DNA of 64,000 nt from Chloroflexota bacterium (GTDB lineage: Bacteria > Chloroflexota > Anaerolineae > Aggregatilineales > Ch27), in contig JAIOAT010000010.1 of the NCBI GenBank assembly GCA_019873685.1, forward strand, positions 1-64,000, read 5' to 3'. The notes below the pieces were generated by a model, which had not been told where the DNA came from, ran no database searches, and saw only the letters and a list, made by a program, of their open reading frames with translations. The position numbers and the translations under genes were made by a program. Below are positions 45,747 through 54,756 of this stretch, piece after piece. Every line of letters starts with the position of its first letter. The stretch's first letter is position 1.

Positions 45747-46556
45747 TCAGTCCGGGATGGTGTATTTTTCGAGGTCGGGTGGCGGCTCAGGATAGGCCAG
45801 GTCCAGCTTCTCCATCGTCTCGATCAGGATGCGGGAGACGACCAGGTTACGGTACCACTTGCGGTCGGCGGGGATGACGTACCAGGGGGCGTAGTCCTGA
45901 TTGCAGCGGGTCAGGGCGTCTTCGAAGGCGGCCATATACTCATCCCAGCGCGTGCGTTCTTCAAGGTCGCCGGGGGAGAACTTCCAGTGCTTTTCCGGGG
46001 TGCGCTGCCGTTCCAGCAGGCGCTCTTTCTGTTCCGCTTTGCTGATGTGCAGGTAGAACTTGACAATGGTCACGCCACTGTCGGCCAGCAGACGCTCGAA
46101 AGCGTTGATATGATCGTAGCGCTTCTGCCATACCTCTTCCGGCGCCAGCTTCCGGACCCGCACCACCAGCACATCCTCGTAGTGAGAGCGGTTGAAGATG
46201 CCGATCATGCCCCGGCGCGGCACCGCTGCATGGACGCGCCACAGAAAATCGTGGGCCAGCTCTTCTTCCGTGGGGGCTTTGAATGAGGCGACGCGCACGC
46301 CCTGAGGGTTGAACGCGCCCATGACATGCTCGATCACGCCATCCTTGCCGCCGGTGTCCATCGCCTGCAGCACGATCAAGAGGGCGTGTTTGCCCTGCGC
46401 ATAAAGCATTTCCTGCAGGCTGTGCAAACGCTCCAGGTTGTCCTGAAGTTCCTGGGCGGCGTCTTTCTTGTTCCCAAAGGTGCCGGTGTAAGCGGGATCG
46501 AAGTCCTTCAGGCGGAAGCGTTTGCCCGGCGGTAGGGTCAGCGGCTGCTCTTTCAT
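45747..46556 (-). CDS. ppk2: polyphosphate kinase 2 family phosphotransferase
   Basis: A PPK2 enzyme of 269 residues that moves phosphate between polyphosphate and nucleotides. Walker A is AMDTGGKDG (65-73) and Walker B is FNRSHYEDV (121-129). The lid shows KFYLHISKAEQKERLLERQ and the C-terminus PWYVIPADRKWYRNL. It is the short single-domain form, which may use AMP or ADP; the subclass is not decided here. GGGAGG precedes the ATG. A small hairpin (AGACGCC/GGCGTCT, 46577-46595) sits in the upstream spacer. It faces rqcH convergently. Confidence 0.95.
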   Translation of the reverse strand: MKEQPLTLPPGKRFRLKDFDPAYTGTFGNKKDAAQELQDNLERLHSLQEMLYAQGKHALLIVLQAMDTGGKDGVIEHVMGAFNPQGVRVASFKAPTEEELAHDFLWRVHAAVPRRGMIGIFNRSHYEDVLVVRVRKLAPEEVWQKRYDHINAFERLLADSGVTIVKFYLHISKAEQKERLLERQRTPEKHWKFSPGDLEERTRWDEYMAAFEDALTRCNQDYAPWYVIPADRKWYRNLVVSRILIETMEKLDLAYPEPPPDLEKYTIPD

Positions 46557-46634
46557 TCGTTCCTCCCGGTGGCAGGAGACGCCCTGACGGCGTCTGAGGA
46601 CGCACTAACAGCGTGCTTGCAGGCTTTCCCGCAG

Positions 46635-47552
46635 CTATTTGCCGCGCCTTTCCAGGCGGCGGCGACGGGCTTCTTCGGCGCGGCGCAGAATCTCGGCAAC
46701 ATCTTCCTGGGGTGGTGGAACGGCAGGCTGCACCGGGGGTGCTGCTGGCGCGGGCGAGGGGGCGGCGCTGGCCTGTGCGGCTCGGCGTCGAGCGATCTCC
46801 GCTGCCAGGGAGCCATCCTGTTCCATCTCCCAGTACACGGTGTTCCAGTACAGGAATTTGCCGGACCGTTCGGCGGCCTGGCGCACTTCGGGCGCAGGGT
46901 CAGCCAGGAAGGCGCAGGCCAGGTGGGGAAGGGCATCCGGATTGTTGAGGGTGAGTAGTTCCTGCGCGGCTGTCCTGCGGATGACGGTGTCCTCACCTTC
47001 GCGCAGCCGTCTGACCCAGCGGGAGATATCCGTGTTGGTGGGCTTGAGCGCCGGCGCGCGGCTGGAGCCAATGGCCGGGCGCGGTTCCAGGTTGGAGGAG
47101 GCGACTTCTGCGCCAGCCTGCAGCATGGAGGTCATCAGCGTTGTGCCCATCCCGCCGACAACGGCCCCGGCCAGACCGGCAGCTACGGCCAGGTTGGTCT
47201 TTTTCTGGCTGGCGTCGCGCTGGCGGCGCAGCATTTCCAGGCGCAGGTTGTCATCCAGTCGCTTGAGCAGCTCGGCCTCGCCTTCCTGCTCCAGGCGCTC
47301 CAGATCGTGGTATACGCCGAAGTGCTGGAAGATCGCCTCCAGCGTACTGAAGCCATTTTGCCGGGCAGCGTAGATCCGGCGGCCAGCCCAGAGCAACGTC
47401 TCCTTCAGGGTGGGATCGGTCTCCTGGCGATAGCGTTCGCGTAGCGGATCAATCGCCTGCGTTTCCTCCACCATACCGAGCACGCGGACGATATCAAGAC
47501 GAACTGCTGGCTGTGGATTATTGAGGTTGGCGATAAGATTTTCGATGATCAT
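46635..47552 (-). CDS. HEAT-repeat-like protein
   Basis: A 305-residue soluble protein. The first 60 residues (NLIANLNNPQPAVRLDIVRVLG and AIDPLRERYRQETDPTLKETLLWA) and residues about 180-235 (RRTAAQELLTLNNPDALPHLACAFLADPAPEVRQAAERSG) have HEAT/armadillo-type helical pairs. A Gly/Ala-rich hydrophobic stretch (about 118-145) could be a single membrane insertion. An Ala/Pro-rich linker and a basic terminal helix (LRRAEEARRRRLERRGK) follow. It is probably a scaffold. AAGGA lies 8 nt before the ATG and an extended -10 about 40 bp upstream. Confidence 0.7.
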   Translation of the reverse strand: MIIENLIANLNNPQPAVRLDIVRVLGMVEETQAIDPLRERYRQETDPTLKETLLWAGRRIYAARQNGFSTLEAIFQHFGVYHDLERLEQEGEAELLKRLDDNLRLEMLRRQRDASQKKTNLAVAAGLAGAVVGGMGTTLMTSMLQAGAEVASSNLEPRPAIGSSRAPALKPTNTDISRWVRRLREGEDTVIRRTAAQELLTLNNPDALPHLACAFLADPAPEVRQAAERSGKFLYWNTVYWEMEQDGSLAAEIARRRAAQASAAPSPAPAAPPVQPAVPPPQEDVAEILRRAEEARRRRLERRGK

Positions 47553-47592
47553 CAGGGGAATCCTTGAAATAACAATTGATGCGATCGTGCGT

Positions 47593-47601
47593 ATTGTAGC
47601 A
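47593..47601 (-). promoter_or_regulatory. extended -10 promoter of the HEAT-like gene
   Basis: On the minus strand TGC-TACAAT lies about 40 nt before the start, the same form as at 43929. No -35 match was found. Confidence 0.5.
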
Positions 47602-47655
47602 CAGACCGGGAGCGGGCATGGCCGGGCGGATCAGCCAGCCAGGGAAGGGGGAGCG

Positions 47656-48849
47656 TTAGTTTTCGTCGGCGGCGCGGATGGCCGCTTCCAGTACGGCATC
47701 CGGGGCAATATCCCGCACGCAGGGATGTTCAGCCGGATCGGCGTCCGGCCAGTCCAGGATGCGGCAGGGGCGGCAGGCGATAGCCGTGGTCAGGACGATG
47801 TGACGGGTTGGGTCGCCCCAGGGGCCAAACTCCGCCGGGTCCGCCGGGCCATAGAGGTGAACCGTTGGCGCGCCGACGGCGGTGGCCAGGTGGAGTGGGC
47901 CGCTGTCCGGCCCCAGAACAACGCGCGCGCCCTCATAAAGCGCCGCAAGCTGGCCGACAGTGGTTTCCCCGGCCAGCACGATGGCCGGTGCGGCCATCTG
48001 ATCGGTAATGCTGCGCACCAGCGGAATCTCGTGGTCGCTGCCGGTGAACAGAATCGGCGCACCCCAGCGCCGGGCAAGGTGATCCGCTACCAGCGCCCAG
48101 TGGGCTGGCGGCCACTGTTTAATGCGCGTGCCCGTGCCGGGGTGGATGATGACGCGGGGGGCAGTCGGCGGCAGCCCGGCCTCAGCCAGTTGCTGGCGCA
48201 CGAACTCCCGGTCTTCATCCCGGATGGGAAAGGTCAGGGCAGGGGGATTCTCGACGGTGACGCCGAGCGCCCGGATGAGCGCCAGGCCGCGCTCCACAGC
48301 GTGATTGGCGCGAAAAGGGATAGCGTCGGTCAAGAATGGGGCGACCTCGGGCAGGGCGAACCCGATCCGGCGGGGAATGCGGGCCAGAAAAGCCAGCATG
48401 GCGCCCCACCAGTGATCAGGCCGGAAGACGATCGCACTGTCAGCCTGCAAGCGTCGCAAGTGACTGGCCCAGCGCCAGGCCAACAGGTACGGTTGGGCAG
48501 AGGGGCGGGCGGGGTGGCGGGCGAATCCCGGGAAGGGCAGTGTCAGGGTGAGATCGATCTCCGGGTAGGCGCTGATCACCCCTGCTGACCAGGGGCCGAC
48601 CAGCGCGACCAGGCGGGCTTCCGGCAGGGCGGCGGCCAGGGCGCGGATGGCCGGGGTCGTCAGCAGGACGTCCCCCAGGTGATCAGGGCGAATGAGCAGG
48701 ATCGTGCGCCCATCCCCGCGGATCGGAGGAAGCGGCAAACGCGCCAGCGCCATCAGCGCCATACCGCGCAATTGCTGGCGGCGGGTACGGGCATGCTGGC
48801 GGGTCGCCAACGCCCGATTGCGGAGGGCCAGTTCGGTGAGATCAGCCAA
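47656..48849 (-). CDS. GT9 heptosyltransferase-like glycosyltransferase
   Basis: A 397-residue GT-B enzyme. Signatures are ILLIRPDHLGDVLLTTPAIRAL (about 49-70), HPGTGTRIKQWP and the donor-site GPDSGPLHLATAVGAPTVHLYGP. A Cys-containing loop (CRPCR...HPCV) resembles that of the fused enzyme at 9335. The start is TTG, overlapping the preceding gene's stop by 8 bp, so the two are coupled. It is the third gene of a glycosyltransferase operon, presumably building a surface or lipid-linked glycan. Confidence 0.9.
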   Translation of the reverse strand: MADLTELALRNRALATRQHARTRRQQLRGMALMALARLPLPPIRGDGRTILLIRPDHLGDVLLTTPAIRALAAALPEARLVALVGPWSAGVISAYPEIDLTLTLPFPGFARHPARPSAQPYLLAWRWASHLRRLQADSAIVFRPDHWWGAMLAFLARIPRRIGFALPEVAPFLTDAIPFRANHAVERGLALIRALGVTVENPPALTFPIRDEDREFVRQQLAEAGLPPTAPRVIIHPGTGTRIKQWPPAHWALVADHLARRWGAPILFTGSDHEIPLVRSITDQMAAPAIVLAGETTVGQLAALYEGARVVLGPDSGPLHLATAVGAPTVHLYGPADPAEFGPWGDPTRHIVLTTAIACRPCRILDWPDADPAEHPCVRDIAPDAVLEAAIRAADEN

Positions 48850-50059
48850 CGCCTAGTTCCCGGTATACGGCCCGCAGGCGGGGCAGCAGGACAGACCAAT
48901 CATAGCGCGCCTGCACAAAGGCGCGGGCTTTTTCGCCCAGCAGGCTTGCCTGTTCCGAGTCGCGGTACAGCCGCACTACTGATCGTGCGAACTCCTTGGC
49001 GGTATCGGCAATCATGACTTCCTGGCCGTCTTTGATGGCCAGGCCCTGGACGCCGATGGTGGTGCTGACGATCGGGCAGCCAGCAGCCATAGCCTCCAGC
49101 ACCTTCAGGCGCGTACCGCTGCCCATGCGCAGAGGCACCACAAAGACGCTTGCCGCCTGCAGGTAAGGCAGTACCTCTGGCACCAGACCCGTAAGGGTGA
49201 CTCCACACTGGCCGCGCAGCACATTCAGACGCGGGTGCGGCGATTGACCGACGACATAGAAGTGGGCGTTGGGCAATTCCTGGCGGACCAGCGGCAGGAC
49301 TTCCTGACCGAACCAGAGCGCGGCATCGATGTTGGGGCGGTAATCCATCTTGCCGGTGAAGACGAGCGCCGGCTTTTCTAGGTCAACCGGCTCGGCGGCT
49401 GGCTGGCTGTACAGGTGTGCTGAGATGCCATTGGGGACGACGGTGACCGGCGTCCCGGTCGCCAGAGCGCGTAGCAGACCGGCGTCTGTTTCAGAGACGG
49501 CGATGATGTGGTCTACCCGCCGGCAGACGCTCTGCTCCAGGCGGCGCACCCGTTCTGCCTGGAGGCGCGAATAGAACGCGCCGGGCAGGTTGGTCAGGGC
49601 GCCTCGTTCGGTTTCATAGATGCGTTGCTGGAGGGCATATTCGGCGTTGTGGGCATCGTAGATCACCGGGGTTCCGGGTTGCACCTCCCGGATGACAGGC
49701 AGGTAGATGGCCATTTCCAGGTTCTCGATCTGGATCACATCAAACCGCGTCGCTGACAGCCACTGGCGGAGTTGCGCCGCGAATGCTGGCGAATGGAAGC
49801 GGCGGGCGATGTCGGCCTCGCTGGTCAGCAGCAGGGTGCGCAGCCGATCTGGGGCGGTGCGCACGGGGGTGGATACTGTGGCGATCGCTGCACAGAGGCG
49901 AGCCAGAGGAGTCCGATCCGGCTCGATGGCCTGTTTGCTGTGAAAAGACAGCAACCAGATTTCGTGATCCGCCAGCCCTTCGATGATCCCAAAATTGCGC
50001 ATGGGCGCCCCGGCGTAGGGGGGATAAGGCAGTTCGGAAGTCAGGAACAGGATACGCAA
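48842..50059 (-). CDS. family-4 glycosyltransferase
   Basis: A 405-residue GT-B retaining enzyme. The N-terminus MRILFLTSELPYPPYAGAPMRNFG has the acceptor-side glycine loop. The donor domain has VFTGKMDYRPNIDAALWFG, VVGQSPHPRL and PLRMGSGTRLKVLEAMAAGCPIVST with the GT4 EX7E-type region. The start is TTG with GGAGAG 6 nt upstream. It is the second gene of the operon, 23 bp after the first. Confidence 0.9.
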   Translation of the reverse strand: MRILFLTSELPYPPYAGAPMRNFGIIEGLADHEIWLLSFHSKQAIEPDRTPLARLCAAIATVSTPVRTAPDRLRTLLLTSEADIARRFHSPAFAAQLRQWLSATRFDVIQIENLEMAIYLPVIREVQPGTPVIYDAHNAEYALQQRIYETERGALTNLPGAFYSRLQAERVRRLEQSVCRRVDHIIAVSETDAGLLRALATGTPVTVVPNGISAHLYSQPAAEPVDLEKPALVFTGKMDYRPNIDAALWFGQEVLPLVRQELPNAHFYVVGQSPHPRLNVLRGQCGVTLTGLVPEVLPYLQAASVFVVPLRMGSGTRLKVLEAMAAGCPIVSTTIGVQGLAIKDGQEVMIADTAKEFARSVVRLYRDSEQASLLGEKARAFVQARYDWSVLLPRLRAVYRELGVG

Positions 50060-50082
50060 GACAGACTCTCCTGCAAGGGCGT

Positions 50083-51195
50083 CTAGCTGGAAAGTAGTTG
50101 CTGATACACGTGATGGACAACCGCCGCGGTTTGCCGCCAGGTGAACATGACGGCGCGGGCCAGGCCCGCCTGCCGCAGGCGCGCGGCCAGGGCGCTGTCA
50201 GTCAGAACCTCCTGCAGTCGGCCCGCAATCTCCTCTGGCCGGTCAGGATCGATCAACAGACCGGCTTCGCCGACGATCTCCGGCGGTGCGCTGCGGTTAG
50301 TGACAATGACCGGCGTACCGCAGGCCATCGCCTCCAGCGCCGGCAGGCCGAATCCTTCATAGAACGACGGCAGCACCAGCACGGCGGCGGCATTGTAGAG
50401 GGCAGGCAATAGCGGCTGGGGGATATCTTCTCGCCAGAGGACGTATGATTCAAGCCCCAGGCTGCTGACTTGCTCAAACAGCGATTCGTACAGCCAGCCG
50501 CGCCGCCCGGCGAGAACCAGCGGCGGCGAACCGGGCAGGCTTGCCCGCAGTTGATGGTAAGCCTGCAGCAAACCGGCCAGGTTCTTGCGTGGTTCGAAAG
50601 TACCCACGAAAAGGATGAAGCCGCGCGGCAGGTTCAGCGTCCGGCAGGCGGCAGCGATCTCCTCTTCTGGCAGCGGGTGGAAAGAAGAGTCCACACCTTC
50701 CAGATGCACGGTGATGCGCGATTCTGGCACACCCAGCCGTTCGATCAGGTCGTTCCGCGTGGCCTCTGAGCAGGCCAGGATGTGATCGGCCTGACGGACA
50801 GCGCGGGCGATCTGGCCGTTGTAGTAGCGGCGGCTATCGGCCGTCAGAAACTGCGGATAGTACAGGAAGTTCAGGTCATGGACGGTGATCACAAACCGCC
50901 GCGCGCCACAGAGCGGGGGAATGAAGTCAGGGCTGTGCAGCACATCCAGCCGCAGGCGGATGATCTCGGCGGCCAGCGCCCAGCGTTCCATACGGTGGTG
51001 GCTGGGCGTCCACAGGGAGACTCGGGTGAAGTTGGGGCCGGGCGCCAGGGTATGCGTGTCCTTGCGGCTATGCAGAATTTCGTAGTGCGTGGTGCTGTCC
51101 AGGATGGCCAGTTGCTCGATCAGGTGGCGGGTATACGCCGCAATGCCACCCTGCCGGTAATAGAGGAGTCGCGCGTCGATGCCTATCGTGCTCAT
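50083..51195 (-). CDS. family-4 glycosyltransferase (mannosyltransferase-like)
   Basis: A 370-residue GT4 enzyme beginning IGIDARLLYYRQGGIAAYTRHL, typical of WbdA/WbaZ-like mannosyl- or rhamnosyltransferases. The donor site has FVGTFEPRKNLAGLLQAY, VLWREDIPQPLLPALYNAA and PSFYEGFGLPALEAMACGTPV (E-x7-E). It leads the three-gene operon. A TATACT -10 ends exactly 7 nt before its ATG with no Shine-Dalgarno, predicting a leaderless transcript. Confidence 0.92.
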   Translation of the reverse strand: MSTIGIDARLLYYRQGGIAAYTRHLIEQLAILDSTTHYEILHSRKDTHTLAPGPNFTRVSLWTPSHHRMERWALAAEIIRLRLDVLHSPDFIPPLCGARRFVITVHDLNFLYYPQFLTADSRRYYNGQIARAVRQADHILACSEATRNDLIERLGVPESRITVHLEGVDSSFHPLPEEEIAAACRTLNLPRGFILFVGTFEPRKNLAGLLQAYHQLRASLPGSPPLVLAGRRGWLYESLFEQVSSLGLESYVLWREDIPQPLLPALYNAAAVLVLPSFYEGFGLPALEAMACGTPVIVTNRSAPPEIVGEAGLLIDPDRPEEIAGRLQEVLTDSALAARLRQAGLARAVMFTWRQTAAVVHHVYQQLLSS

Positions 51196-51202
51196 GGTCA
51201 GG

Positions 51203-51208
51203 AGTATA
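51203..51208 (-). promoter_or_regulatory. -10 box giving a leaderless glycosyltransferase operon mRNA
   Basis: TATACT on the minus strand lies 7 nt before the ATG at 51195. The -35 is weak. Confidence 0.5.
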
Positions 51209-51270
51209 ACGCAAGAAGGAGCACAAACCAGCCTCCTGAGCGCAGGCTGTAATGCACCCCCCGGATCGGT

Positions 51271-51276
51271 TATAAT
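51271..51276 (+). promoter_or_regulatory. -10 box of the coiled-coil gene
   Basis: A perfect TATAAT lies 122 bp before the chosen start at 51399, giving a leader of about 115 nt. No clear -35. Confidence 0.4.
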
Positions 51277-51398
51277 GCGGCTGTAGCATGTACGGCGGCA
51301 GGACTACCCTGGTGCAGAAGCGCAATAGCCGCCGCGAGTCCGCTGCCTGCCTGACAGGTCGGGTGCGCCATGAGGCGGGTGGTGGGAGGAAAGTCGAC

Positions 51399-52604
51399 AT
51401 GGACATCAACCAGATTGCCAGGATGATCGAGTGGCTGGATGAAGAGCGCCGCCGCGACAAGGCGGTGATCGCCGCCCTCGAAGAACGCATTCAACAACAG
51501 CAGGAGACTATTGCTCAGCTTACCCGGCGCGTTGGCGGGGTGGAGAGCGATCAGGCATCGTTGCGCGGGGCGTTCTTGCCAGCGGGCAAAGACGCCGAGA
51601 TCATGGCCCAGTTGCGGCTGGAGATGATGCAGCTGGTTGAACAGAACGAGGCCAAGCGTCTGGCTGCTGAGCGTGAAGCCGAACGACGGGCCGCACTTTC
51701 CCGCGAGAGTCTGATCCGTCCGGTGCGTGAACTTGGGGAGCGGCTGGATAAGCTGGAGCGCGCCCTGGATCAATTGCCCCCGATCCGGGCGGAGCAGGAC
51801 CGCCTGGCGACAGCGATCCCGGCGCTTCAGCAGCGGCTGGATGACCTGAGCAAGAAGCTGGAGGAACCGGACCGTCGGCTGGCTTTCCTGGAGGAACAGC
51901 GGCGGGCCGATTCGCGCCGACTCTCCGAAGTGCAGGCCGAACTACCGGAGCAACAGAAGCAGATCGACGCGATCCGCCCCAAGCTGGAGCTGCTGGAAGA
52001 TATGGCCCTCCGCAACGAAAAGCGCATCCTGGAGATTCAGAGCGCGGAGCGCGAACGCCGCGAGCAGATCCAGCAATTCATCGACCAGCAGACTCTGTTG
52101 CTGCAACAGCGCGATCAGCAGATTGCCGCCTTTGAGAGCCGGATCGGCAACTATGACGAAGAGATGCAGGCGTACATGCAGCGCTTTGAGACCTGGTCGG
52201 AAGCCTACCGCAATATGAAGCGCATCATCGATGACTTTGAGCGAATTGCCGAGCGGCTGGATCGGCGGATCAACGAAGTGGCGGAGATGCAGCGGCTCTC
52301 TGAAGATCGTTTCCGCCAGGAGTGGAACGCCTGGACGACGGACGATCAGAAGCGCTGGAAGCAGTTCACGCTGACCAACGACGAAGCCTGGCGCAGCCAT
52401 GACAAGGAATTCGAGGCGTTTGTCGCCCGGCTGGGGGAGATCGCCAGCCAGATTCCACCGCTGCGCGAAAGCATCGAGCGACTGTGGGCGCTGGAACGGG
52501 CGCGCTTTGCCCTCTACCGCGAGAAGTACCAGGCCCTGCTGGATGAATTTGATGTGCGGGTCTCGCCGAAGACTCCCACCGACAACGGTGGCAACAAGTT
52601 TTAA
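51399..52604 (+). CDS. long coiled-coil protein
   Basis: A 401-residue, almost wholly helical protein, rich in Glu, Arg and Gln, with heptad-like runs throughout (LDEERRRDKAVIAALEERIQQQQETIAQL and KLELLEDMALRNEKRILEIQ). There is no ATPase, signal peptide or membrane span, so it is a cytosolic structural or scaffold coiled coil, not a complete SMC protein. ATG at 51399 has GGGAGGA 8 nt upstream and is preferred to the ATG at 51288, which lies only 11 nt after the -10. It is followed by a terminator, so it is monocistronic. Confidence 0.78.
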   Translation: MDINQIARMIEWLDEERRRDKAVIAALEERIQQQQETIAQLTRRVGGVESDQASLRGAFLPAGKDAEIMAQLRLEMMQLVEQNEAKRLAAEREAERRAALSRESLIRPVRELGERLDKLERALDQLPPIRAEQDRLATAIPALQQRLDDLSKKLEEPDRRLAFLEEQRRADSRRLSEVQAELPEQQKQIDAIRPKLELLEDMALRNEKRILEIQSAERERREQIQQFIDQQTLLLQQRDQQIAAFESRIGNYDEEMQAYMQRFETWSEAYRNMKRIIDDFERIAERLDRRINEVAEMQRLSEDRFRQEWNAWTTDDQKRWKQFTLTNDEAWRSHDKEFEAFVARLGEIASQIPPLRESIERLWALERARFALYREKYQALLDEFDVRVSPKTPTDNGGNKF

Positions 52605-52645
52605 CATGCCGCCCGGGGCGGGCCGCTATGCTGCCAGTTTGATCG

Positions 52646-52671
52646 GGGCGTTCCAGCGAACGCCCTTCTTT
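52646..52671 (+). terminator. rho-independent terminator
   Basis: GGGCGTTC and GAACGCCC pair perfectly around CAGC and are followed by TTCTTT. It separates the coiled-coil gene from selB. Confidence 0.75.
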
Positions 52672-52712
52672 GTCAGGTGGGGATGGGCGCAATGTCCTCG
52701 CAGGAGTGAGCG

Positions 52713-54593
52713 ATGTACGTCATAGGCACCGCCGGCCATGTCGATCATGGCAAATCGACGCTGGTCAAAGCGTTGACCGGGATTGACCCGGACCGCTTGC
52801 GCGAGGAAAAAGAGCGCGAGATGACCATCGATCTGGGCTTCGCCTGGTTGACCCTGCCCGGCGACCTGGCGGTGGGCATCGTCGATGTGCCGGGGCACCG
52901 CGACTTTATCGAAAACATGCTGGCGGGTGTGGGTGGGATTGACGCAGCGCTGTTCGTGATCGCTGCTGACGAAGGGGTGATGCCGCAGACGCGGGAGCAC
53001 CTGGCGATTCTTGACCTGCTGGGCATACCCGGCGGCGTTATCGCTCTGACCAAGATCGACACGGTCGAGGACCCGGACTGGCTGGAACTGGTCGAACTGG
53101 ACATCCGCGAGATCGTCAGCGGCACTGCCCTGGCGGACGCCCCGATCGTGCCGGTATCCGCCCGTGATGGCCGCGGCCTGGAAACGCTGAAACAGGTGCT
53201 GGCGGAGCGTCTGACGGCCTTGCCGCCGCGCCTGGATCGCGGGCATCCGCGTCTGCCGATCGACCGCGTCTTCAGCATCAGCGGCTTCGGGACGGTAGTC
53301 ACCGGTACGCTGACCGGTGGCAGCCTGGCGGTGGGCGACACAGTGGAGATCGCGCCGGCCGGGATCACGGCGCGAATCCGCGGCCTGCAGGCTTACCAGA
53401 CCAAACGGGAGCGCATCGGGCCGGGCAGCCGGGCGGCGGTTAACCTGAGCGGCGTGGAAAAGGCGCAGCTTATGCGCGGCCAGGTCCTGACGACTCCCGG
53501 CTGGCTACGCGGTACCAGGCTGCTGGATGGTCGCCTGCGGATGCTGGCAGAGGCCAGCCGCCCGCTTCAGCATAACGCTGAAGTCAAGTTCTTCTCCGGT
53601 GCGGCAGAAGCTCTGGCGCGGGTGCGCTTGCTTGATGCAGAAACCATCGCGCCGGGGGCAGAAGGCTGGATTCAAGTCCGGCTGGAGCAGCCGGTGGCGC
53701 TGGCCCGGGGAGACCGCTTTATCCTGCGCTTTCCTTCCCCCGGGGAGACCATCGGCGGCGGAGTCGTGGTCGATCCGGCGCCTGGCCGCCGCTGGCGACG
53801 CCGGCGTCCGGAGGTGATCGCCCGATTGGAGGCGCTGGCGCGGGGTACACCGGCTGAACTGCTGGCCCAGACCCTTGAACGGGCGGGCGCTCCCCTGCGG
53901 GAAAAGACGTTGCAGGAACGCAGCGGGATGCCAGCCGATGTTGCCGGGGCCGCCCTGCAGGAGGCGCTGCAGAATGGGCTGATTGTGGCGCTGGGAGATG
54001 GCTGGTATGCCGATCCGGCTACACTCCATAACATCCGCCAGCGTCTGGCCCAGGAGCTGGCCGCCTATCACCGGGCCGAGCCGCTGCGCCGCGGTATGCC
54101 CCGTGAGCAACTCCGCAGCCGGCTGGGGCTGGAGCGCAGCGCCTTTGACCGCCTCCTGGAGAGCGCCGTTGAGGGGGTGGAGAGCAGTGGAGACCTGGTC
54201 TGGATGCAGGGATTCTCGGTGCAGTTGACGCCTGCCCAGCAGCAGGCGGTGGAAAGTTTGCTGGCGGCGTTTGGTCGCGCCCCATACCAGCCGCCTTCGG
54301 TCAAGGAGGCTGTGGCGCAGATCGGCGACGATCTGTTCCGGTACCTGGTGGAACGCGGCGATCTGGTAGTCATCGCCCCGGATGTGGTGCTGAGTGCGCC
54401 GGTGTACCGGGAGATGTTCGCAGCAGTGGCCCGGACGCTTGACACTGGCGGCAGTATCTCCGCTGCCGAGTTGCGCGACCAGTTCGGGACGACGCGCAAG
54501 TATGCGATCGCGCTGCTGGAGTTTCTGGACGGGCAGGGGATCACCCGCCGCGAGGGAGATGTGCGCGTATGGAACAGGCGACCGAAAATATGA
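52713..54593 (+). CDS. selB: selenocysteine-specific translation elongation factor SelB
   Basis: Delivers selenocysteyl-tRNA to in-frame UGA codons with a SECIS hairpin. In 626 residues: a GTPase domain with GHVDHGKST (8-16), a DVPGH G3 motif and an ALTKID G4 motif; EF-Tu-like domains II and III; then C-terminal winged helices (about 390-626) that bind SECIS RNA. The start of domain II, RVFSISGFGTVVTGTL, is typical of SelB. AGGAG lies 6 nt before the ATG. selA, selC and selD are not in the window, so the pathway must be elsewhere. Confidence 0.95.
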   Translation: MYVIGTAGHVDHGKSTLVKALTGIDPDRLREEKEREMTIDLGFAWLTLPGDLAVGIVDVPGHRDFIENMLAGVGGIDAALFVIAADEGVMPQTREHLAILDLLGIPGGVIALTKIDTVEDPDWLELVELDIREIVSGTALADAPIVPVSARDGRGLETLKQVLAERLTALPPRLDRGHPRLPIDRVFSISGFGTVVTGTLTGGSLAVGDTVEIAPAGITARIRGLQAYQTKRERIGPGSRAAVNLSGVEKAQLMRGQVLTTPGWLRGTRLLDGRLRMLAEASRPLQHNAEVKFFSGAAEALARVRLLDAETIAPGAEGWIQVRLEQPVALARGDRFILRFPSPGETIGGGVVVDPAPGRRWRRRRPEVIARLEALARGTPAELLAQTLERAGAPLREKTLQERSGMPADVAGAALQEALQNGLIVALGDGWYADPATLHNIRQRLAQELAAYHRAEPLRRGMPREQLRSRLGLERSAFDRLLESAVEGVESSGDLVWMQGFSVQLTPAQQQAVESLLAAFGRAPYQPPSVKEAVAQIGDDLFRYLVERGDLVVIAPDVVLSAPVYREMFAAVARTLDTGGSISAAELRDQFGTTRKYAIALLEFLDGQGITRREGDVRVWNRRPKI

Positions 54594-54660
54594 CTTTCGT
54601 AACCACTTCAGCCGCCATCTGTCATGGGATAGACTGCACAAAGCGTGCTATGTTGAATGT

Positions 54661-54690
54661 ACAAGGTGAGCGCCAAAGCTCACCTTGTTT
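54661..54690 (+). terminator. rho-independent terminator of selB
   Basis: An 11-bp perfect stem (ACAAGGTGAGC/GCTCACCTTGT) with a 6-nt loop and a short TTT. Its tail overlaps a possible -35 (TTGTTT, 54685) for the malic enzyme gene, 17 bp before TACGAT (54708). Confidence 0.75.
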
Positions 54691-54756
54691 GCCATGCCAC
54701 TGTGGTGTACGATGACACTCAGCCATCGCACTCGAAGTTAGTCGACAGGGAGCGCT

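Noticed and set aside
54594..54756. tRNA-Sec or other RNA gene next to selB
   Set aside because: Only a terminator hairpin and a weak promoter are present; no cloverleaf or CCA-like end could be built.
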